Shown here: in pieces, positions 1 to 6,956 of the stretch | Position numbering within the stretch: position 1 is the first letter of the stretch | Layout: each line of letters opens with the position of its first letter | Assembly (NCBI GenBank): GCA_003139735.1 | Contig: PLGA01000112.1 | Coordinates: forward strand, 30,996 to 40,792 | Direction: 5' to 3' | Length of the DNA: 9,797 nucleotides | Origin: Bryobacterales bacterium | GTDB lineage: Bacteria; Acidobacteriota; Terriglobia; Bryobacterales; Bryobacteraceae | Program-made: the position numbers and the translations under genes | The notes under the pieces: generated by a model | Databases searched by the model: none | The model's input: only the letters and a program-made list of their open reading frames with translations | What the model was told of the DNA's origin: nothing

Positions 1-2937
1 CTGCTGGCGGCCGGAACCATGACCGATTCCAACGGCGCGGCGAATTTCACCCAGCAATTCGCCGTCAACGGCCAGCGCGGTACGGCGGCCGTGTTCGCCA
101 TGGACGGGGCCGACAACACCGACCCCGAGATGGGCGGCGCTACGTTCACGAATTTCAACGTGGACGCCGTGCAGGAGATCCGCTCCAGCTCGGGCGTGAT
201 GCCCGCCGAAATCGGGCGCGGCGCGGCTGGTTTCACCGATATCGTCACGAAATCCGGAACCAATGCGGTGCACGGATCGGCATTCGAGTTCCTTCGCAAC
301 GCGGCGCTCGACGCGCGCAATTTCTTCGACCAGCGCTCCGTCGCGAATCCGGGCCGCATCCCTCCCTTCATCCGCAATGAGTTCGGCCTCACCAACGGCG
401 GGCCCCTGACAATACCGGGCGTTTACAACGGCCGCAACCGGACGTTCTACTTCGCCGAATACCAGGGCTTCCGCCAGGTGCTGAGTTCCTCCGAGGTGAT
501 CCCCGTGCCCACCGCCGGCGAGCGCGCAGGCCTGGATACCACCGCGTTTCCCGGCGACACGCTGTTTGTGCCGGTGGACCCGCGCATTGCGGCGATGCTC
601 GCGCGTTACCCGCTGCCGAACGACCCGCAGGGACCCTACGGCGCGCGCACGTATGCGGCGCCGTCCAAGATCACCACGGATTCCGACCAGTTTTCGGCGC
701 GCATCGATCACCGGATTTCGGCCAAGTCGCAGTTGCTCGGGCGCGTGAGCGTGGACAACGTCGCAGGGCCCGCCACCAACCCCAGCCAGACCGTGATCGA
801 TCCCGATTTCGCGGTGAATTTCAATGACCACGAGACCAACGCTATGGTTACGTATACCGGGACGCCCTCGCCGAGGTTCACTCTGGAATCGTCCGTGAGC
901 TTCACCCGCGCGACGCCCTCCTTTCCCACCGTGAACGGGTCGGGCCCGGCGCTGACGTTCGGCGACGGCCTGTATGAGGCGTACAACAACGCCGCCGGGT
1001 CGGTCGCGGCGGCATACGGCAACCTGGCTCAAGTCCGCCAGAGTTTCACCTGGATTCGGGGCAAACATACCATCAAAGCGGGCGGAGAGGTGCGGGCGAA
1101 CCGCGATACCACGTACTGGGGAAGCAGCCCCAACGGCCAGTACGAGTTTGGCGGCGGCGTGGCCTACTCGCCCGTCAACATCTCCTCCGCCAGCGGAACT
1201 CACGACATCCCCGCCGGCGCCCCGTTGCCGGACACGCTCTCGGGCCTGCTGACGGGCAGCGCCTTCACGTACACCATCGCCGCGGCGCCGCTGCTGTTCG
1301 CACAGGGCGATCACATGGGCGATTCCGCGGTCCACCGCGACGCCTACAACCTCTATTTTCAGGACAGTTGGAAGGCGTCGAGCCGCCTGCTGGTGAACTA
1401 TGGCCTGCGCTATGAGATCGATTCCCCGATTCGCGAAGCCGACAATCGCGCTTCGGCGCCGGTATTGGGCGGAACGGGGCTGCCCGGTTCGGAGCTGATC
1501 ATCAATCCCAGCCCGCCCTACAAGCTGGATAAGAACGGCTGGGGCCCACGGCTTGCTTTGGAGTGGCGCGCCGCTCACAATCTGACCGTGCATGCGGGCG
1601 GAGCCATCAACACGCTGCTGACGAACCTCTGGCAGGACAACATGCTCACGGGCGGGGCGCCGTACGTGGTCAATCCGCGACTCACGGCCGCGCCGGGCCA
1701 GCCGGTTCTGTTCGGAACCACCATCGTGCCGCAGGAGTTGCCCGTGGCCTACACCATGGGGGGACAACCCGTTTTCGCATCCGGCAGCTCCAAGCTGGTC
1801 CCCGGCAATACCGTGATGAACGTGCTCCGTTATGAGCAGGACCTGGCCGCGCTGTCGCCCGACCACAAAGTTACGCCCATCGGCATCGGCGGGATTGAGA
1901 ACAACTTCGAAAATGGCTGGATGGGCACGTGGACGGCCGGTGTGGAGCGGATGTTCGGCGGCGCCACGGTGGATGCGGCTTACGTGGGCAACGCCGGAAT
2001 CAAGCTGCCGGTTGTCGCCTATCCGAATGGCTTTTCCGGCGCCAGCCCGGCGTTCGCGCCGTACACGGAATTCGATTCTTCGGGCAAGGTCACGGGCGGT
2101 TATGGCCCGGTCACCCTGATGACCAACGCGGCCCACTCGAGCTACCACGCCTTGCAGCTTTCCGCGCGAAACAACCTCACGTCATGGGGTCTCGGTTTTC
2201 AGGCCAGCTACACGTTTTCCAAGTCGATTGACGACGCCAGCGCCGTGCTCGGCGGGTTCGTCTCGGGCTCCTCAGGCGCCGTATCGCAGACCGCTCCGCA
2301 GGACCCATTCGATACGCGGGGCGAGAAGGGGCCGTCGTCGTTCGACATCGCCCAGGCGATGACGTTCAGCATATTCCAGGATCTCCACGTGGATCGCCTG
2401 CGCCTCCTGCGGCCGCTCGGCGGGACGCTCACCCGGGGATGGCAACTGTTGGGCATCGGGACCCTCCAGACGGGATCTCCGTTCACGATCTACTCGGGCG
2501 TGCAACAGACCGGCGTGGGCTCCGCTGGAACCGACCGGCCCGACCAGATTGGCGTGCCCGATCTTTCGACCAGCCGTACCGTGCGCGAGGATTACTTCGG
2601 CCGCGGCGCCAACAATGCGTCGTTCTTCTATATTCCAATCGGCGTGCCCGGCGGGACCGGCCCGAACCAGGGGCGCTTCGGCGCGCTTGGCAGGAATACG
2701 TTCCGCGGGCCGGGACTTCACGACCTCGACGTGGCGCTGATCAAGGACACGCCCATCGCAAAACGAGCGGGAGGGGAGTTGACGTCCGTCCAGTTCCGCG
2801 CCGAGTTTTTTAATATTTTCAACGTCGTGAACTTCGGCCTGCCTTCGAACATCGTCACCGGACCCGGCTTCGGAGAGATCAGCCGCACCGCGGGTACGTC
2901 AAGGCAGATTCAATTCTCGCTCAAGGTGATTTACTGA
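1..2937 (+). CDS. TonB-dependent receptor, Oar-like, 5'-truncated by the window edge
   Basis: This is an outer-membrane receptor that would import large or scarce substrates using TonB energy; the substrate cannot be told from sequence. The frame is open from base 1, and the first ATG (base 19) lies inside the plug domain, so the true start, signal peptide and probable carboxypeptidase-regulatory-like N-terminal domain are left of the window. About the first 90 visible residues form the plug (FAVNGQRG, VFAMDGADNTDPE, VDAVQEIRSSSGVMPAEIGRG, then IVTKSGTNAVHGSAFEFLRN). The rest is a long beta-barrel with alternating aromatic strands, such as YNLYFQDSWKASSRLLVNYG at about 1348-1407 and FRAEFFNIFNVVNFG near the end. 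The C-terminus RQIQFSLKVIY ends in an aromatic residue, as expected of a BAM-recognised barrel. About 978 residues are visible, fitting this roughly 1,100-residue Acidobacteriota family. It converges on the neighbouring ThDP-enzyme gene with a 48-base gap. Identification is firm; substrate unknown. Confidence 0.93.
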   Translation: MLAAGTMTDSNGAANFTQQFAVNGQRGTAAVFAMDGADNTDPEMGGATFTNFNVDAVQEIRSSSGVMPAEIGRGAAGFTDIVTKSGTNAVHGSAFEFLRNAALDARNFFDQRSVANPGRIPPFIRNEFGLTNGGPLTIPGVYNGRNRTFYFAEYQGFRQVLSSSEVIPVPTAGERAGLDTTAFPGDTLFVPVDPRIAAMLARYPLPNDPQGPYGARTYAAPSKITTDSDQFSARIDHRISAKSQLLGRVSVDNVAGPATNPSQTVIDPDFAVNFNDHETNAMVTYTGTPSPRFTLESSVSFTRATPSFPTVNGSGPALTFGDGLYEAYNNAAGSVAAAYGNLAQVRQSFTWIRGKHTIKAGGEVRANRDTTYWGSSPNGQYEFGGGVAYSPVNISSASGTHDIPAGAPLPDTLSGLLTGSAFTYTIAAAPLLFAQGDHMGDSAVHRDAYNLYFQDSWKASSRLLVNYGLRYEIDSPIREADNRASAPVLGGTGLPGSELIINPSPPYKLDKNGWGPRLALEWRAAHNLTVHAGGAINTLLTNLWQDNMLTGGAPYVVNPRLTAAPGQPVLFGTTIVPQELPVAYTMGGQPVFASGSSKLVPGNTVMNVLRYEQDLAALSPDHKVTPIGIGGIENNFENGWMGTWTAGVERMFGGATVDAAYVGNAGIKLPVVAYPNGFSGASPAFAPYTEFDSSGKVTGGYGPVTLMTNAAHSSYHALQLSARNNLTSWGLGFQASYTFSKSIDDASAVLGGFVSGSSGAVSQTAPQDPFDTRGEKGPSSFDIAQAMTFSIFQDLHVDRLRLLRPLGGTLTRGWQLLGIGTLQTGSPFTIYSGVQQTGVGSAGTDRPDQIGVPDLSTSRTVREDYFGRGANNASFFYIPIGVPGGTGPNQGRFGALGRNTFRGPGLHDLDVALIKDTPIAKRAGGELTSVQFRAEFFNIFNVVNFGLPSNIVTGPGFGEISRTAGTSRQIQFSLKVIY

Positions 2938-2985
2938 GTCGTTATAGATTCTCTTCCGTGGGCGCCGCTGGCCGCCGACATTGAC

Positions 2986-4584
2986 TTACGCCTCTTGTGT
3001 CAGCGCGGCTTCGATCAGGCTGGGCCCCGGCTCTCGCATGGACGCGGCGAATTCGCGGATGAAATCTTCGGCCGTGGCGGCGCGGGCGGCCGGAACTCCG
3101 AAACCTTCGGCCAGCTTCATCCAGTCGGGGTCGGGGCGGCCAAGGTCGATCATCTGGCCGGCGCGCGGGCCTACCGCGGCGCCGCCGGTTCGCTGCATCT
3201 CGATATCGAGGATGCGGTAACGGCGGTTGGACAGGATGACAGTGGTGACGTCCAGCCGCTCGCGGGCCATGGTCCACAGGGATTGCAGGGTGTACATGGC
3301 GCTGCCGTCGGCTTCAAGAGCCACCACTTTGCGGCCGGGACACGCCAGCGCGGCGCCCAGCGCCACCGGCAATCCCTGGCCGATCGCGCCTCCGGTAATT
3401 GGGAGGTGGTCGTGGCTTCGGGCGCCGGCGAGGTGGGGCCAGATTCGCTCGTTCGAGGAGACGGTCTCATCGGAGACGATGGCGGCCTCCGGCAGGAGCG
3501 CGCCTACAGTCTTGCCGATGGCGGCCGCGGTGAGTGGGCCGGCGCCAGGCAGATCCGGGCGCGGCGCACCCGAGGCGGCGCTCTCCGACGAGGGCGCGCC
3601 CACTTCCTGGGCTAGCCATTCGAGCGCGGCCGCGCCATCTTCATCCTCGGATGCGAGTACGTCGAAGGCGCAGCCGGCGGGCGCCAGAGAACTTCTCAGG
3701 CCGGGATAGCCGAAGAAGGAAACGGGCGGATGGGCTTCGACAAGGATCAGCCGCTCGAACCCGGCGAGCAATGCCTGCGCGGGCTCGGGGAAATAGGGAA
3801 TGCGTTCGGCGGCGGGGATGCCGGCCCCGCGGGCCATGCGGGCGGCGTAGCGGTCGGCGAAGACTCTCACGCCGGTGGCGGCGCGCAGGCGCGCGGCGGC
3901 GCGAAGACCGCGGGCCTGGAGCGCGGAGCCGCTGAGAAGGAGTCCGACGGCCTGCCCGGAGCGCAGCGCGCATGCAACGAGGCGGACCCGCTCATTGGGC
4001 GGCAAGGGCCGGCAAGGCCGGGGCGCTGGGCAGCCGGGATCTCCGGCCTCGCTCCAGGAGAAATCGGCGGGAACAATCAGGGTGGCCACTCCGGCAGGCG
4101 GTCCCATAGCGGCCGCTACCGCGGCGGAGGCCGCCTCGCCCATGGCCTCGGCGCGCTCCAGCGTCCGGACCCAGCCGGAAACGGGGCGCGCGAAAGCCTC
4201 AATGTCGGCGGTCAGAGGAGCGTCGTGGTCCAGGTGCTGCGTGGAATGCTGGCCGACAATGTTGACTACCGGAGAGCGCGCCTTGCGCGCGTTGTGGAGG
4301 TTCGCCAGCGCGTTCGCAAGGCCCGGTCCGAGGTGAAAAAGGGTGGCTGCCGGCTTTCCGGTCATGCGGGCATACCCGTCCGCCGCGCCGGAACAGACGC
4401 CTTCGAAGAGGCCGAGGACGCCGCGCATGCGCGGCACGCGGTCGAGCGCCGCGACAAAGCGCATCTCGGAGGTCCCGGGATTCATGAGGCACAGATCCAC
4501 TTCGTTGGCCAGCAGGGTTCTGAGGAGACACTCGGCGCCATCCATAGGGGTTCTTTTCATCAGAACATACGGCGCTCCCCTCAT
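2986..4584 (-). CDS. acetolactate synthase large-subunit-like thiamine-diphosphate enzyme
   Basis: This is a cytoplasmic ThDP-dependent enzyme of the acetolactate synthase/benzoylformate decarboxylase superfamily, 532 residues from the first ATG. The N-terminal PYR domain holds NPGTSEMRFVAALD (35-48) and LGLFEGVCSGAADGYAR (57-73), with Glu61 as the likely cofactor-activating glutamate. A divergent central domain follows. The C-terminal PP domain has GGAIGQGLPVALGAALA and the metal/diphosphate motif EADGSAMYTLQSLW (from 424), with Asp426 and Asn453 as probable Mg ligands. The usual GDG reads ADG, and NRR replaces the common NN. No small regulatory subunit (ilvN/ilvH) is adjacent, so a role in branched-chain amino-acid synthesis is not supported; a 2-keto-acid decarboxylase or carboligase is equally possible. 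The start is uncertain: the ATG at 4584 has GGAGG only 3 bases upstream, while ATGs at 4560 and 4545 are alternatives. As I recall, related proteins begin near MDGAE, which would favour 4545. Confidence 0.85.
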   Translation of the reverse strand: MRGAPYVLMKRTPMDGAECLLRTLLANEVDLCLMNPGTSEMRFVAALDRVPRMRGVLGLFEGVCSGAADGYARMTGKPAATLFHLGPGLANALANLHNARKARSPVVNIVGQHSTQHLDHDAPLTADIEAFARPVSGWVRTLERAEAMGEAASAAVAAAMGPPAGVATLIVPADFSWSEAGDPGCPAPRPCRPLPPNERVRLVACALRSGQAVGLLLSGSALQARGLRAAARLRAATGVRVFADRYAARMARGAGIPAAERIPYFPEPAQALLAGFERLILVEAHPPVSFFGYPGLRSSLAPAGCAFDVLASEDEDGAAALEWLAQEVGAPSSESAASGAPRPDLPGAGPLTAAAIGKTVGALLPEAAIVSDETVSSNERIWPHLAGARSHDHLPITGGAIGQGLPVALGAALACPGRKVVALEADGSAMYTLQSLWTMARERLDVTTVILSNRRYRILDIEMQRTGGAAVGPRAGQMIDLGRPDPDWMKLAEGFGVPAARAATAEDFIREFAASMREPGPSLIEAALTQEA

Positions 4585-4596
4585 CGGCCTCCGTCC

Positions 4597-4614
4597 GCGG
4601 ACCAGGGGGTCCGC
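4597..4614 (-). other. perfect inverted repeat (hairpin) between the serpin and ThDP-enzyme genes
   Basis: On the minus strand GCGGACC and GGTCCGC form a perfect 7-bp GC-rich stem around a 4-base CCCT loop. It lies just after the serpin stop codon and just before the GGAGG at 4588-4592. There is no following run of T, so it is not a classical intrinsic terminator. It could stabilise the 3' end of the upstream message, attenuate read-through, or affect ribosome access to the next gene. An overlapping palindrome, GTCCGCGGAC (4593-4602), offers an alternative fold. Confidence 0.45.
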
Positions 4615-4621
4615 CCCACTC

Positions 4622-5794
4622 TTACGGGTTCATCAGGCGGCCGATGAAGAGGACCACTCCCGTGCGCGCGTCGCGGATCAGGAAGAGGAACGGGTGATCG
4701 GCGCGGAAGACGATGGCCTGCTCTGGCATGCGCATGGCGGTGGCGTGCACGGCGATGCCAGTGGCAGCGGCGGCTTCGGTTCCCTGCTCCGAAACATCGA
4801 CGAAGGCCTTGTGGAAGACCTCGGAGATCGCGAGGCCGCCTTTCGGGTCGATGCCGGAGAAATCGGCTTTGTCCGTGAAGGCGGCAGGCATGCCCATGGC
4901 CGAGAGCGCCTTGCGGATGGAGAACTGCGACTCGGCGCGGAACTTCGGCAGGCTGACCTGCACATTTTGAGTGGCGACATGGCCGAGCCAGCCGGTTAGA
5001 TTCTCAGGCGTCAGCGATTTCTCGAGGTCGGGAAGGCCGGTGACGAGCTTCGGGAGCAGGACGTCGAAGGCAATTCCGCTGCCGGCGTAGCGCATTTCCA
5101 GGATCTGGGCGGAGGGCGTTTCGGCGTACCCGAAGTGGGAGGTCTGGTTCATGAAGTCGGCCTGTGCGGCGGCGCCCGACGGCAGGGTGAAAGGCGCGGG
5201 CAGGGTGCGCGAGGTCAGGAACGGGTCCTGCCACTTGCCGTAGAAATAGATGGCGCTGGTGAGCACCAGGCGGGTCTGGGCGTTGAGCGATCCGGCCGGG
5301 AACAAGTCCTTGATCTTCTCTTTGGTTTGCTCTTCGGTCCAGCGATTGATCTGGGACCGCGCGGCCTCGGGCGCCGCGACGAAATCGAGCGGCGTGAGTG
5401 GGGCGTGGTAGTTGTTGGCGAGCGTATTCTCGAACGCCGGCAGGATGGCGAATCCCTTCTGCACCCAGAGTCCGTTGGCGGTGAGCAGTTGGTTGCCGTC
5501 GTTGTTGGCGGCCTTGTCAAGATCGGCGAGCAGGGATGCCAGGGCGGCGTCATAAGTGGAGTCGTAATGGAGGCGCAGGACGGATTGGATCTCGGCGGCG
5601 GTCTGGCCGCGGGCGCCGACCAGGGCCATGGACAGGGCAGTGGCGATGTTGAACGGAGAGAGGATCAGGTTCGCGTCGCCTCCCGCAAGTTGTTTGTAGG
5701 CGGCGGTGGTGAAGGCGTTCATGGCGGGTACGATGCGCGAGTCGGCGGCCGGCAGTGCGGCAGCGAGCAGGATTGGCATAACAAAGGGTTTCAT
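4622..5794 (-). CDS. secreted serpin-family protease inhibitor
   Basis: This is a 390-residue serpin, the normal length for the family. The start at 5794 is chosen because MKPFVMPILLAAALPAADS is a signal peptide and GAGGT lies 4 bases upstream; the frame stays open to 5884 but that would overlap the upstream gene. Family landmarks are in order: NLILSPFNIATALSMALVGA (42-61), LVLTSAIYFYGKWQDPF (176-192), VQVSLPKFRAES (278-289), ISEVFHKAFVDVSEQGTEAAAATG (323-346), and the signature FRADHPFLFLI (363-373) before GRLMNP. The hinge EQGTEAAAAT (336-345) has Thr at P14 and small residues at P12-P9, as in inhibitory serpins. By the 17-residue rule P1-P1' would be Thr352-Ala353; Met354-Arg355 is possible if the loop is longer. 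The usual shutter Asn is Ser180. No lipobox is present, so it is probably released into the periplasm or outside. The target protease is unknown. Confidence 0.93.
   Translation of the reverse strand: MKPFVMPILLAAALPAADSRIVPAMNAFTTAAYKQLAGGDANLILSPFNIATALSMALVGARGQTAAEIQSVLRLHYDSTYDAALASLLADLDKAANNDGNQLLTANGLWVQKGFAILPAFENTLANNYHAPLTPLDFVAAPEAARSQINRWTEEQTKEKIKDLFPAGSLNAQTRLVLTSAIYFYGKWQDPFLTSRTLPAPFTLPSGAAAQADFMNQTSHFGYAETPSAQILEMRYAGSGIAFDVLLPKLVTGLPDLEKSLTPENLTGWLGHVATQNVQVSLPKFRAESQFSIRKALSAMGMPAAFTDKADFSGIDPKGGLAISEVFHKAFVDVSEQGTEAAAATGIAVHATAMRMPEQAIVFRADHPFLFLIRDARTGVVLFIGRLMNP
4724..4789 (-). other. serpin reactive-centre loop (hinge to P5')
   Basis: This stretch encodes residues 336-357 of the serpin. 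It begins with the hinge EQGTEAAAATG and continues IAVHATAMRMP. Loop length and small hinge residues fit a mobile loop able to insert into sheet A after cleavage, so a true inhibitor is expected. The predicted scissile bond at Thr-Ala would suit a protease preferring small residues, but the exact bond is not certain. Confidence 0.7.
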
Positions 5795-5828
5795 GGTGAC
5801 CTCACATCCATCATGACGCGAATGCGCC

Positions 5829-5843
5829 GATCCTTTCAGGATC
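5829..5843 (-). other. short perfect hairpin at the stop codon of the esterase-like gene
   Basis: GATCCT and AGGATC pair perfectly around the 3-base loop GAA. The stem overlaps two bases of the TGA stop (5842-5844) of the upstream gene and lies about 35 bases before the serpin start. No T-run follows, so it is unlikely to terminate transcription. An effect on RNA stability or on ribosome transit between the two genes is possible. Confidence 0.3.
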
Positions 5844-6279
5844 AACCCGCGCCCTGGCTCGGAACCGCCACCGGAGGGGCCCACGGGGCGAAGCCAGGCA
5901 CTTTCAGGCGGCGCGTGAAGACCTGCCGGCCGTCGGTGACGTAGAGAACGACCGTGCCCTCATAAGCGCCCAGGCCATCGACCTTGACCAGGAGGCAGGC
6001 GGGCCTGGCAGGGTCGTACTGGGCGGGCACGTAAACCACGAAACCGTTCTCCGTCCCGGGATAGATTTTGGAATCGGCGATTTGGCCCTGGAGGAACTCG
6101 CCGTGCGGAATGCTGGCGTCTGGCTTCCCTTCATCGGGAGGGAAGGGATCTGAGAGTTCGCCCTGGATCTTTCTTACGAGCGCGTCTGAATCGACGGGAC
6201 GGGCTTGCGCTTGAAGGATGGAAAGCGCGGCGAGAAGCAGGGCAGCCGATGACCTGGTACGACGGAGGTGAGGCATCAT
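5842..6279 (-). CDS. short secreted protein resembling the N-terminus of an enterochelin-esterase-like hydrolase
   Basis: This is a 145-residue protein with an N-terminal signal peptide (RRTRSSAALLLAALSILQAQA, cleaved near residue 27). Residues about 58-102 (IPHGEFLQGQIADSKIYPG, then VVYVPAQYDPARPACLLVKVDG) resemble the strand-rich N-terminal segment of secreted esterases related to enterochelin esterase, where a phrase like YWVYVPAQYDP precedes the alpha/beta-hydrolase core. Here the protein stops about 40 residues later. There is no GxSxG nucleophile motif and no room for a core before the serpin gene, so it cannot be a complete hydrolase. The C-terminal part (TVVLYVTDGRQVFTRRLKVP) looks like beta strands and is unrecognised. 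The ribosome-binding site before the double ATG is weak. It sits 26 bases after the DUF1080 stop and 47 before the serpin start. It may be a decayed remnant or a small stand-alone domain; function unknown. Confidence 0.65.
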   Translation of the reverse strand: MMPHLRRTRSSAALLLAALSILQAQARPVDSDALVRKIQGELSDPFPPDEGKPDASIPHGEFLQGQIADSKIYPGTENGFVVYVPAQYDPARPACLLVKVDGLGAYEGTVVLYVTDGRQVFTRRLKVPGFAPWAPPVAVPSQGAG

Positions 6280-6305
6280 AATCTTGCCGAGGGCGCGGCC
6301 CTGGC

Positions 6306-6944
6306 CTAACGCTTGATGGGCTTGATCTTGATGCTCCGGAACTCAACCTTGCCTCCGCCGGTATTGTACTGCAGGCCGATCACGCCCGAGGAATGCGCCG
6401 AGTCGCGGCCATCGAGGACCTTCTTACCGTTCAGAATCACGACGAAGTGGTCCCCGTCGGCAGTGACATCGTAACTATTCCACTGGTTCGCGAGGATCTT
6501 CGTGGGCTCCGCTTCGATGTGGTTGACCAAGGCGCCGGTTTTGTAAGTCGGCCGAAAGTCCCAAATCTGCAATTCATAACCGGTTTCGGCGGGGATGCCT
6601 CCGGTTTTCTGGGAGCGGAGAAACACGCCGCTATTGGTTTCCGCCCCGACCCGGAATTCGATCTTCAGGTTGAAGTCGCCGAACGCGTCGGCAGTGCCGA
6701 GCCATCCGCGACGGTCTCCATCGCAGAAGATGGCGCCCGCCGCCACGCCCCACGCCGTGGCCGCGGGTTCGGTAGCGGAAGCCGCATGGGGCTCCCAGCC
6801 CCGTAAAGTGGAACCGTCGAACAGAAGCTTCCACCCGGCGGCGATTTCCGCTTTGGTTCGCGTGTTCGGCGCCTGCGCCCGCAGCGCCCCAAGCGTGAGG
6901 CAGCCTGCTGCCAGGAGTCCTATCACATTGGAAAATCTCTTCAT
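6306..6944 (-). CDS. secreted DUF1080 (3-keto-disaccharide hydrolase family) protein
   Basis: This is a single DUF1080 domain of 212 residues, a concanavalin-like beta-sandwich. Some members hydrolyse 3-keto-glycosides after a separate dehydrogenase has oxidised the sugar. Landmarks are GWKLLFDGSTLRGWE (37-51), the core strand FGDFNLKIEFRVGAETNSGV (88-107), YELQIWD (123-129), and the closing IGLQYNTGGGKVEFRSIKIK (189-208). The N-terminus MKRFSNVIGLLAAGCLTLGALRAQA is an export signal. It can be read as a lipoprotein signal (LLAAGC, Cys15) or as a type I signal cut after AQA; either places it outside the cytoplasm. Its AAGGT ribosome-binding site is 6 bases before the ATG, and the gap to the FMN oxidase stop is only 12 bases, so the two are likely co-translated. 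Family assignment is firm. The substrate is inferred from the family, and non-catalytic sugar-binding roles are possible. Confidence 0.92.
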   Translation of the reverse strand: MKRFSNVIGLLAAGCLTLGALRAQAPNTRTKAEIAAGWKLLFDGSTLRGWEPHAASATEPAATAWGVAAGAIFCDGDRRGWLGTADAFGDFNLKIEFRVGAETNSGVFLRSQKTGGIPAETGYELQIWDFRPTYKTGALVNHIEAEPTKILANQWNSYDVTADGDHFVVILNGKKVLDGRDSAHSSGVIGLQYNTGGGKVEFRSIKIKPIKR

Positions 6945-6956
6945 ACAGTTACCTTG

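Noticed and set aside
2938..2985. Possible bidirectional terminator between the convergent receptor and ThDP-enzyme genes
   Set aside because: The best stem (GGCG paired with CGCC around 2961-2976) has a mismatch and no T-run on either strand, so I cannot support a terminator.
3730..4647. 305-codon plus-strand open frame opposite the ThDP-enzyme gene
   Set aside because: Low-complexity Gly/Arg/Ala protein antisense to a gene with clear catalytic motifs; no recognisable domain.
5795..5884. 30-codon N-terminal extension of the serpin frame
   Set aside because: It would overlap the end of the upstream gene and hide the signal peptide; GAGGT before the ATG at 5794 marks the better start.
5135..5944. 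269-codon plus-strand open frame opposite the serpin gene
   Set aside because: Gly/Glu/Val-rich translation antisense to an intact serpin; it also runs through the next intergenic gap without any gene-like start signal.
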